Of a stretch of DNA of 64,000 nucleotides, positions 8,522-15,742 are shown piece by piece. The position numbers and the translations under genes are program-made. How positions within the stretch are numbered: the stretch's first letter is position 1; each line of letters opens with the position of its first letter. The notes under the pieces were generated by a model. It was not told the origin of the DNA. It did not search any database and saw nothing but the letters and a program-made list of their open reading frames with translations. Source of the stretch: Trinickia terrae (GTDB lineage Bacteria; Pseudomonadota; Gammaproteobacteria; Burkholderiales; Burkholderiaceae); assembly GCF_005144415.1 (NCBI RefSeq), contig NZ_SWJE01000011.1:124001-188000 (forward strand). The letters run 5' to 3'.

Positions 8522-9112
8522 ATGCAAGGCAGCGTCGGCAGGCGGCGTGCGGCTCAAGGCGGCTTTGCGTATCTCGCGCTGATGATCTCGATCGCCGTCA
8601 TCGGCGTGGCGGCCGCTGCCGCGGCCCAGCTCGGCGCGATCTACGAGCGGCGCATGGCGGAGCAGGAGCTGCTCTTCGTCGGCGGCGAATTTCAGCGGGC
8701 GCTGCTGGACTACGCTTCTACCTCGCCGCTGGGAACGCCGACCCAGCCTCGCACGCTCGACGACCTCCTGCGCGACCCGCGCTACCCGAACGTGGTGCGC
8801 CATCTGCGCAAACTGTATGCGGACCCGATGACGGGCCAAGCCGACTGGGTGCTCGTCAAATCGCCCGATGGGCAGACCATCGTGGGCATACACAGTGTGT
8901 CCAAGGCCCATCCGATCCAGATCGCGCATTTTCCGGCGGAATTCCAGGGGTTCGACGACAAGCGCAGCTACCAGGATTGGGTGTTCGTCGGGCGGCTTCC
9001 CACCGCGACGCTGGGCGGGGGGAATCCGGCCGCGACACCCTCCGCTTCGGCGCCATCGGCTACAACGCCAACGGCCTCCACGCCATCGGCCACGATTCCG
9101 AACAGTCCCTAG
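8522..9112 (+). CDS. Atypical pseudopilin-like protein, last gene of the filament operon
   Basis: A 196-residue protein that starts two bases after the preceding stop. The N-terminus has a basic leader then QGGFAYLALMISIAVIGVAA, a prepilin-like Gly-Phe junction and hydrophobic helix, but mature position 5 is Ala where canonical prepilins have Glu. The missing Glu is a trait of tip-type pseudopilins such as GspK. The middle contains PADPMTGQADWVLV-like pseudopilin sequence, and the C-terminus is a low-complexity Ala/Ser/Thr/Pro tail. Function as a minor or tip subunit is inferred. Confidence 0.7.
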   Translation: MQGSVGRRRAAQGGFAYLALMISIAVIGVAAAAAAQLGAIYERRMAEQELLFVGGEFQRALLDYASTSPLGTPTQPRTLDDLLRDPRYPNVVRHLRKLYADPMTGQADWVLVKSPDGQTIVGIHSVSKAHPIQIAHFPAEFQGFDDKRSYQDWVFVGRLPTATLGGGNPAATPSASAPSATTPTASTPSATIPNSP

Positions 9113-9127
9113 CGCGTTCTGCGTGCT

Positions 9128-10534
9128 TCAGGCGTCCGCCAGCGGAATCCGTACCGTCACGGCGAGCCCCGTTTGCGAAGCCTCGTCGGCGCAGGCAAGC
9201 GTTACATCCGCGCCGAGGCGCTCCGCGATCGTCTTGACGATCGAGAGCCCCAGGCCCGAGCCCACTTCGCCGCTTCCCAGCACGCGATAGAACGGATCGA
9301 ACACGCGCTCCCGCTCCGCCGCAGGAATGCCCGGTCCCGAGTCAACGACGCGCAGCACGGCATGGCCGCCGCCGGCCGTCACCGAAAGATCGATGCGTCC
9401 CCGCTCGGGCGTATAGCGAATCGCGTTGTCGACGAGGTTCTTGACCACCGCGATCAGGTCGACTTCGTTGACGGGCACCCGGGCGTCGCTCCCTCTCTCC
9501 ATGCCTTCCACGCCGATGTCGATGAGCTTGGCCTCGGCGAGCGGCATCAGGTCTTCGAGCACGCGCCGGTAGACGCGCATCACCGAAACCGGCGAGCCCG
9601 GCGATTCCGGCGCGGACTGCGCATGGGCGAGCGTCAGCAACTGGTCGAGCAGGCTGCGTCCGCGCTCGATGCCTTTGCGCAGCACGTGCAGCCGTTCGCG
9701 CGCCTGATCGGACATCTGTGCGTCGGCGAGCCGCTCCGCTTGCAGCGACAGCGCCGTGAGCGGCGAGCGCAGCTCATGAGCCGCGTCGGCGACGAACCGC
9801 CGCTGCGCCTCCATCGACTGCCCGATGCGTCCGAGCAGGCGATTGATCGCGACGACGAACGGCCGCACCTCCGACGGCAAATGCCCTTCGTCGATCGCGT
9901 GCAGCTCGCGCTCGCCGCGGCGGTCGATCTCGGCCGCGAGCGACGCGATCGGCCGGAACATCTTGCGCACGAGGTTCGCCGTCACGAGCAGCAGGACGGG
10001 CACCAGGATCAGGAACGGCGTCACCGTGCGCAGCGCGCTGTCGCGCGCCATTTCGTCGCGAAAGCCGGTCTCCTGCGCAACCGCGATGCGCTCGCCGGTC
10101 GCCATCGTCTTGACCAGGACGCGGAACGGCTCGCCGCCGATCTCGAGCGTCTGCACGCCGTCGGGCACGCCTGCTGGAATGGGCCGGGCCGCGTCAGGCA
10201 GGGCCGCGTTCGGATCGTCTTCGCGGCGCGCGGCGGTGTCCTGGCTGACCGGCGAGTTCGGGCCGGCGGCGAGATATTGCACGATGACGCGCGATTCCTC
10301 GTCGCTGTGCGCCGCGCGGCCGGTGTCGCCGAGGTGGGGAAGCGGCAGGTGCTGCCGGTCGAAGAGCGCCGAGACTTGCAGCAGCATGTCGTCCTGGAAT
10401 TCATGCGCCTCGTCGAACGCCGAGGCGAACGAGAAGACGCCCGCCACGATCGCGACGAGCAAAATCGCGAGCGAGACCCCGAACGACAGCCTGAGCTGGA
10501 CCGACTCGCTCAGCCGCCTTTTGAAACCATCCAT
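9128..10534 (-). CDS. Sensor histidine kinase (two-component system)
   Basis: A 468-residue inner-membrane kinase with two membrane segments (about residues 18-38 and 170-190) flanking a periplasmic sensor region of about 130 residues. A HAMP-like linker follows. The H box is VADAAHELRSPLTAL, the N box NLVDNAIRYTP, and the G boxes DSGPGIP and GSGLGLSIVK. Its domain layout matches QseC/TctE-type kinases. It overlaps the response-regulator gene by about 25 bases, so the two are translationally coupled. Neighbourhood with a COG4705 membrane protein suggests a shared regulon; the signal is unknown. Confidence 0.92.
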   Translation of the reverse strand: MDGFKRRLSESVQLRLSFGVSLAILLVAIVAGVFSFASAFDEAHEFQDDMLLQVSALFDRQHLPLPHLGDTGRAAHSDEESRVIVQYLAAGPNSPVSQDTAARREDDPNAALPDAARPIPAGVPDGVQTLEIGGEPFRVLVKTMATGERIAVAQETGFRDEMARDSALRTVTPFLILVPVLLLVTANLVRKMFRPIASLAAEIDRRGERELHAIDEGHLPSEVRPFVVAINRLLGRIGQSMEAQRRFVADAAHELRSPLTALSLQAERLADAQMSDQARERLHVLRKGIERGRSLLDQLLTLAHAQSAPESPGSPVSVMRVYRRVLEDLMPLAEAKLIDIGVEGMERGSDARVPVNEVDLIAVVKNLVDNAIRYTPERGRIDLSVTAGGGHAVLRVVDSGPGIPAAERERVFDPFYRVLGSGEVGSGLGLSIVKTIAERLGADVTLACADEASQTGLAVTVRIPLADA

Positions 10535-11175
10535 CCCACCCCCCGGACGTTCTTGATGATGTCGCTGCCGAGCTTGCGGCGCAGCGCGTGAATCAGGAAT
10601 TCGACCGCATTGCTCTCGACTTCCTCGCCCCAGCCGTAGATGCGGTCTTCGAGATCGCGGCGCGAGAGGATCGCGCCAGGGCGCACCAGCAGCGCCTGCA
10701 GCAAGGCGAACTCGCGGTTCGAGAGCTGCACGGGCTCGGCCTCGCCGGCGGTGGCCTGCCGCGTCGACGGATCGAGCGACACCACGCCGTTGCTCAGCAC
10801 CGGCGTCGCGCTGCCGCCCTTGCGGCGCAGCACGGCGCGCATGCGCGCCAGCAGCTCGGCCATCTCGAAGGGCTTCCCCACGTAGTCGTCGGCGCCGCCG
10901 TCGAGGCCGCGCAGACGGTCGTTGAGGCCGTCGCGCGCAGTGATGATGACGAGCGGGACCGGGTTGGCGTCGGCGCGGATCGCATCCAGCACCTGCAGGC
11001 CGTCCTTGCCGGGCAGGCCCAGGTCGAGCAGGACCAGGTCGTAGTGCTGGCAGCCGAGCGTGGTGAGCGCAGTCTGGCCGTTCTTGACCCAGTCCGCCGC
11101 GTACGAGGCGTCCTTGAGCGCCGAGTGGATCGCCTCGCCGATCATCGGATCGTCTTCGACCAGCAATACCCGCAT
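10510..11175 (-). CDS. OmpR-family response regulator
   Basis: A 221-residue DNA-binding response regulator. The receiver domain carries the acidic pair (VEDD, residues 6-9), phosphoacceptor Asp51 in LVLLDLGLPG, and the conserved Lys in GKPFEMAELLARMRA. The C-terminal winged helix ends in the typical VRGVGWMV segment. It precedes the kinase gene and follows the COG4705 gene by 49 bases, suggesting one transcript. Homology to QseB/TctD-type regulators is by eye; targets cannot be told from the sequence. Confidence 0.93.
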   Translation of the reverse strand: MRVLLVEDDPMIGEAIHSALKDASYAADWVKNGQTALTTLGCQHYDLVLLDLGLPGKDGLQVLDAIRADANPVPLVIITARDGLNDRLRGLDGGADDYVGKPFEMAELLARMRAVLRRKGGSATPVLSNGVVSLDPSTRQATAGEAEPVQLSNREFALLQALLVRPGAILSRRDLEDRIYGWGEEVESNAVEFLIHALRRKLGSDIIKNVRGVGWMVSKGG

Positions 11176-11224
11176 CGGTCTTTCTCCTTGGCTCCTGGGT
11201 GACGCTTGACGATGGCGGCGCGCT

Positions 11225-11983
11225 TCAGTGCGCCTTGCTTGCGGCGCGCTGCCGGTAGACGAGCAGGGCCGTCAGGATGAACGCGAGCAGCGCCGCGGAC
11301 GCCGAGTAGCGGGAGAGCGCCAGGCCGCCATGGCTGACCGGCTTGTCGAGGAAGTCGCCGAGCACGGCGCCGAGCGGGCGCGTCAGGATGAACGCGGCCC
11401 AGAACAGCAGCGTGCGCGACACGTTCGTCCAGTAGTAGGCCGCGACGATCAGCGCGAGCAGGCCGCCGAACACGACGGCGGCGCCCGTGTAGCCGAACCC
11501 CGCGGTATCCGCCATCCAGTCGCCGAGCGCGGTGCCGAGCGTCTGCGAGAACATGATCGTCACCCAATAGAACATCTCCGCCTTGGGCGAGCTGACGGTA
11601 TCGACGGCGACCGAGCCGAGCGAGCGATACCAGACGAACAGCGAGATCAGCAGCAAGGCCAGCAGCAAGGATGAACCGCCCGCATAGCCGATGCCAAGCG
11701 AACGGTCGGCGAAGTCGGCGAGCGTGGTGCCGACGGTGGTGGTCGCGATGATGGTCGTCCAGTACAGGAGCGGGCTGAAGGTCTTGGCGCGGATCTGCGC
11801 GGTCACGGCGATCAGGAAGAGCACGGCGAAGATCAGCGTCCCGACCAGGTAGCCGAGATTCATCGACATGCTGACGGCGTCGCCGCCGGTTTCCCCGAGC
11901 GTGGTGGCGGCGATCTTGACGATCCAGAAGATCAGGGTGACTTCGGGAACCTTGCTTAATGCGTGGCGGGTTGTGGCGGTCAT
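11225..11983 (-). CDS. COG4705-type polytopic membrane protein
   Basis: A 252-residue membrane protein of about eight segments. Four internal repeats share a hydrophobic helix ending in T-x-LG-x-x-x-(G/A)D: ATTLGETGGD, TTTVGTTLAD, SQTLGTALGD and TRPLGAVLGD. The pattern points to an internally duplicated fold with conserved acidic residues at equivalent positions, as in transporters, but no substrate is known to me. It is first in an apparent operon with the response regulator and kinase, so it may be their target or sensory partner. Confidence 0.75.
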   Translation of the reverse strand: MTATTRHALSKVPEVTLIFWIVKIAATTLGETGGDAVSMSMNLGYLVGTLIFAVLFLIAVTAQIRAKTFSPLLYWTTIIATTTVGTTLADFADRSLGIGYAGGSSLLLALLLISLFVWYRSLGSVAVDTVSSPKAEMFYWVTIMFSQTLGTALGDWMADTAGFGYTGAAVVFGGLLALIVAAYYWTNVSRTLLFWAAFILTRPLGAVLGDFLDKPVSHGGLALSRYSASAALLAFILTALLVYRQRAASKAH

Positions 11984-12099
11984 GGGAACTCGCTGGGTTG
12001 ACTGGGTGGAGAGTGTATTCGACGGCGGGCCGGCGCGCAGAATCGGCGCATGCCGCTAGTCTGGGCAGCACGGCTTAGGCCAGGGATAGAGGCATCAGA

Positions 12100-12696
12100 T
12101 CAGGGACGCACCCAGCCCCGTGCAATAAGCCTGCCGAAGAGCAGCGGATGGATGCGGATCGCGAGACGGTAGGCGAGCCGCGTCAAGCGATGCAGCGGAC
12201 GCGCCGCAAGCCACGCGCCGCAGGCGGAGACCACGACTGCACCGGCCATGTCGAGCGGGAAATGCACGCCGACGTAAATGCGCGCCCACGCGACGGGCAG
12301 CCCCAGCAGCGCCAGCGCGAGCCCCGTCGCGCGCTGGCCGCGATGAATCGCGAGGCTGAACGCGACGGACCACAGCAAGGTCAGGTGATCGCTCGGAAAC
12401 GAGGAATCGGGGGCGTGATCGACGAAGGTGTGGCCCAGGCCCAGCACGAACGGCCGGGGATGCAGCCAGATCAAGGCGATGAGCTGGTTGATGAAGAGAG
12501 CCACGGCCGCCGCGGCGGTGGCTTCGAGCATGAATTGCCGCGTGAACTTGGCGCCGCGCAGCCAGCCGATGGCGATGACGGCGGGAACCGCCCAGATCGC
12601 GTATTCGGCGAAGAAAATCGCGGTGTTCAGCACGAAGGGGCCGGGATTCGCGGGCGCGTTGAGCAGCAGGAACAGCGTTCGGTTCAGTTCTTCCAT
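12100..12696 (-). CDS. PAP2-family phosphatase, probably undecaprenyl-diphosphatase type
   Basis: A membrane phosphatase of 198 residues with the three PAP2 motifs: LHPRPF (C1, shortened), PSDHLTL (C2) and ARIYVGVHFPLD (C3). The His residues in C2 and C3 are the expected nucleophile and proton relay. BcrC-like members recycle undecaprenyl diphosphate for cell-wall synthesis, which is the likely role. The start is set at the ATG for MEELNRTLFLLLNAPAN because this is where family similarity begins; an upstream ATG at 12771 would add 25 residues. The gene stands alone. Confidence 0.82.
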   Translation of the reverse strand: MEELNRTLFLLLNAPANPGPFVLNTAIFFAEYAIWAVPAVIAIGWLRGAKFTRQFMLEATAAAAVALFINQLIALIWLHPRPFVLGLGHTFVDHAPDSSFPSDHLTLLWSVAFSLAIHRGQRATGLALALLGLPVAWARIYVGVHFPLDMAGAVVVSACGAWLAARPLHRLTRLAYRLAIRIHPLLFGRLIARGWVRP

Positions 12697-12845
12697 GAGG
12701 CTTGGCGCTTCGACATTTGCGTGCGCCAAAGCATACGGAAGGAAACTTAGCGGTGGCTGAGGCGGCAGCATCCTTACGGTTGCGACCCGGCAGCCTGCTC
12801 CGAACGGAACACCGCCGCGCGGCGATCGACTTCCTTAGGTGGCTG

Positions 12846-13439
12846 TCACGCGCTCCAGTCAAACTCGGTAATCTCCGCGTGCCCCAAGCTCTCCCATTGC
12901 CGCATGTCGGGATCGCGCCAGTAGGTGCCTTTGCCGTTGGCAAGCCCGATGTTGTCGCGGAAGGCCGCCGCACCGTGCAGCAAGCGCGTGGTCTCGCCAG
13001 TGGCGCCGCGCAACGGTCTGGCGATCGCCACGCCAATGCTCCCCACCGTGATACGCGTCTCGTCCGGACCGCTTTGGATGTCGATCGGTGCCTCCTGGCT
13101 GGACAGCCATTGCGTGACGAGTTGTCCGACGACCTCGTAGACGCCGCCCCGCTGGCCCTTGAACAGCGGCTCGAGCGCCGAGCGCTGCGCGGCCGAAACC
13201 GAGGAGTCGAAGTAGATGCGCCCCACGCCCTCGCCGCCAAGAAAGCCTTTAGGCCAATCGGCAATCCACGCCAGTTTGGTGCCGCTCACGTCGACGCCAT
13301 CGACGCTCCCGCTGCCGATATCGACCCACTGGCCGCCCGAGCACCAGACCTGATCGCCTTCCGGTTCACCTAGTACGCAAGGGCAGCCAACCTTGCAGCT
13401 GCATGGCGCATAGTAAGTTCCCGCGATATGCCAAGCCAT
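12846..13439 (-). CDS. DUF1326 domain protein
   Basis: A 197-residue protein recognised as DUF1326 by the N-terminal MAWHIAGTYYAPCSCKVGCP with its closely spaced cysteines (CSCKVGCPC), which look suited to metal or iron-sulfur binding. No membrane segment is seen. The start is fixed by an AAGGAGG ribosome site seven bases before ATG 13439, in preference to a longer reading frame. The DUF2182 membrane-protein gene lies 84 bases upstream on the same strand; these two families are often neighbours. Function is unknown. Confidence 0.85.
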   Translation of the reverse strand: MAWHIAGTYYAPCSCKVGCPCVLGEPEGDQVWCSGGQWVDIGSGSVDGVDVSGTKLAWIADWPKGFLGGEGVGRIYFDSSVSAAQRSALEPLFKGQRGGVYEVVGQLVTQWLSSQEAPIDIQSGPDETRITVGSIGVAIARPLRGATGETTRLLHGAAAFRDNIGLANGKGTYWRDPDMRQWESLGHAEITEFDWSA

Positions 13440-13523
13440 AGCGTGCCTCCTTGTATTCGCTGGTTGTCGAATGCGACACGACACGACGCGCACTCGCGAG
13501 CGATGTCGCCGCCTTCCTTCCGG

Positions 13524-14309
13524 TCACGGGCCGCGCCCGAGCCAGGGCATCGCCAGCATCGCGATCCCTCCGGCGATCAGCGCCGCCCCCAGGGGCCGAG
13601 CCACGCGGTGCCCGCCCGGCAAGGTCTTCTCGATGAAAATGATGACTGCGGCCGTGAGCATCCATGCCATATTCATCGCGCCGAGCGCGACCAGCGCGGC
13701 CATCAGGCCGGCACAGCATCCGATGCAGTCGGCAGCGTGCAGCACACCGAGACGCAGTGCGCCGCGCGCGCCCGGCATCCAGTGCCGCATCAGGAAAAAC
13801 AACGGGTTGCTGCACCGTGTGCGGCAACCGCGTTTGAGCCGTGTGAACTGATAGACGCCCCCGGCGATCAGCAGCAGGGCGGGTCCGATGGACCACCCTG
13901 CGCTCACGCGCTCGATGGCCTGCTGATACGCGTACACCGGAAGCCCCGCAGCGGTCCAGAGTACCGCATAGCCCGCGAGTAGCGCGGCCATTCCTGCCCA
14001 CGCACCGGGACGCCCTGCGCGCTCGCGCGTGGTGGCGCGATAAAGCAGCACCAGCGGCAGCGCGGCCGGGAGCATCATGGCGAGCATCATCACCGCCCAG
14101 GCGAGGAGAAAGAGAGCGATGCGGCTGTCCATTTGCCCGGCCATGCCCATCTCGTCCATCGCGCGGGCTTGCTGGACGGTGTAGGCCCAGCTTGCCGCGG
14201 TCAGCAGCAGGAGCGCGGCACCCGGAAAGAGGTTTTCCCGTTTGACCAGCACGGTCCATCCGGCGGCAACCGGCGGGTTGGACGACTCCGAAACGCGAGG
14301 GTGGGACAT
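13524..14309 (-). CDS. DUF2182 polytopic membrane protein
   Basis: A 261-residue membrane protein with about six to seven hydrophobic segments. Notable are the Met-rich helix AWAVMMLAMMLPAALPLVLL, a basic-cysteine loop (RLKRGCRTRCSNP), and HAADCIGCCAG in a later helix. These are characteristic of DUF2182. The Met, Cys and His clusters would suit transition-metal handling, but that is inference. ATG 14309 has GGAAAG eight bases upstream. It precedes the DUF1326 gene and is probably co-transcribed with it. Confidence 0.83.
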   Translation of the reverse strand: MSHPRVSESSNPPVAAGWTVLVKRENLFPGAALLLLTAASWAYTVQQARAMDEMGMAGQMDSRIALFLLAWAVMMLAMMLPAALPLVLLYRATTRERAGRPGAWAGMAALLAGYAVLWTAAGLPVYAYQQAIERVSAGWSIGPALLLIAGGVYQFTRLKRGCRTRCSNPLFFLMRHWMPGARGALRLGVLHAADCIGCCAGLMAALVALGAMNMAWMLTAAVIIFIEKTLPGGHRVARPLGAALIAGGIAMLAMPWLGRGP

Positions 14310-14447
14310 GGCGTTTCTTTCCGGAGCTTGCGGAGGGATGTTGATTAAGATTAGATGCCGCACCAGGTGAAATCCAGACGATCGCGCGCGGAAGCGGCGG
14401 CCAGAAAAGCCGTTGTGCAAAACCGGCTGCAAACGGCTCCCTGGCGC

Positions 14448-15629
14448 TTACTCGAGCGCCCCAGCCGGCCCGAAGAACTCGTACCGGCTTTGCGATTCCG
14501 GCACGCCGATCGCCTTCAAGTGCCGCTTGATCGCCTTCATGAACGCGACGGGTCCGAGGAAGTACACGTCGACGTCGCGCGTTTGCGGCAGCCAGCGCTC
14601 GAGCAGCGCCTCGTCGAGGTACCCCGTCGCATCGGCTTGCCGGTCGCCGGTGCGGCTTTCCTCATAGCAATAGAAGCGCTTGAGCTTCGGATGACGCTCA
14701 GCGAGCTTGTCGATCGCCTCGCGGAACGCATGGACGCCGCCATGCCGCGCCGCGTGGATGAAATGCACGGGACGGTCGGCTTCGAGCGCGGCCTGCAGCA
14801 TCGCGAGCGTCGGCGTGATGCCGACGCCGCCGCTGATCAGCACGAGCGGCTTGTCGCTGGCTTCGAGCGTGAAGTCGCCCGACGGCGCGAACAGTTCGAG
14901 CGCGTCGCCTTCGTTCACCAGCGCGTGCAGGTAGTTCGAGACCTTGCCGCTGGGCTCGCGCTTCACGCTGATCCGGTACTCGCTGCCGTTGGCCGCCGCG
15001 GACAGCGAGTAATTGCGCCGCATCTCCTCCCCGTCGATCGCGAACCGCACGCCGATGTATTGGCCGGGCTTGAACGCGAGCAATTCGCCGCCGTCATCGG
15101 GGCGCAGGTGGAACGAGGTGATCTCGTCGCTTTCCTTGACCTTGCGCGCCACGCGGAACAGGCGCGTGCCGCGCCAGCCGCCCGGCGCGTGCTCTTTCTC
15201 CGAATAGGCCTGCTCTTCGAGGCCGATCAGGAGGTCGGCGAGCTGTCCGTAGGCGGCGGCCCAGGCTTCGATCACGGCATCGGTGGCGATCTCGGCGCCG
15301 AGCACTTCGTGAATGGCCTGCAACAGGCACTTGCCGACGATCGGATAATGCTCGGGCAGGATGTTCAGCGAGACGTGCTTGTTGACGATCTGCGAGACGA
15401 GGCCGCCGAGCTGTTCGAGCTGGTCGATGTGGCGCGCGTACATGAGCACGCCGTTGGCGAGCGCGCGCGGCTGCTCCCCGCTTGCCTGGTGCGCTTGGTT
15501 GAAGAGGGCGCGCACCTCCGGATATTCGCTGAACATCAGCTTGTAGAAGTGGGTGGTGAGCGCTTCGCCGCCGCTCTCGAGCAGCGGCACGGTGGCTTTG
15601 ACGATGGCACGGTGTTCGGCAGACAGCAT
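14448..15629 (-). CDS. hmp: Flavohemoprotein, nitric oxide dioxygenase
   Basis: Converts nitric oxide and oxygen to nitrate using NAD(P)H. The 393-residue length matches the family. The globin domain has the expected residues Tyr29 (B10), Gln53 (E7) and proximal His85. The reductase part carries the FAD motif RRNYSLS and the NAD motif ISGGVGITPTLAML, ending with the conserved EFFGP. An AAGGA site lies nine bases before ATG 15629. The divergent neighbour is norR, and the shared intergenic region holds three NorR-type boxes and a possible sigma-54 promoter, so NorR-dependent induction by nitric oxide is likely. Confidence 0.96.
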   Translation of the reverse strand: MLSAEHRAIVKATVPLLESGGEALTTHFYKLMFSEYPEVRALFNQAHQASGEQPRALANGVLMYARHIDQLEQLGGLVSQIVNKHVSLNILPEHYPIVGKCLLQAIHEVLGAEIATDAVIEAWAAAYGQLADLLIGLEEQAYSEKEHAPGGWRGTRLFRVARKVKESDEITSFHLRPDDGGELLAFKPGQYIGVRFAIDGEEMRRNYSLSAAANGSEYRISVKREPSGKVSNYLHALVNEGDALELFAPSGDFTLEASDKPLVLISGGVGITPTLAMLQAALEADRPVHFIHAARHGGVHAFREAIDKLAERHPKLKRFYCYEESRTGDRQADATGYLDEALLERWLPQTRDVDVYFLGPVAFMKAIKRHLKAIGVPESQSRYEFFGPAGALE

Positions 15630-15687
15630 GGTGTGAATTCCTTTTATCGGTTGGACTGCGGCCAGGATTCGGCCGGCAACCTCTATA

Positions 15688-15703
15688 ATCACGATCTGTG
15701 CCA
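15688..15703 (-). promoter_or_regulatory. Candidate sigma-54 promoter of hmp
   Basis: Read on the minus strand, TGGCACAGATCGTGAT has the -24 element TGGCAC, and ten bases after its GG comes GA where consensus has GC. The -12 part is therefore imperfect. It lies about 60 bases before the hmp start and about 45-90 bases from the NorR-type boxes, the usual enhancer geometry. The assignment is suggestive only. Confidence 0.4.
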
Positions 15704-15742
15704 TGATAAAAACGTCAATAAATCAATAGATTGGGTGTTTGG

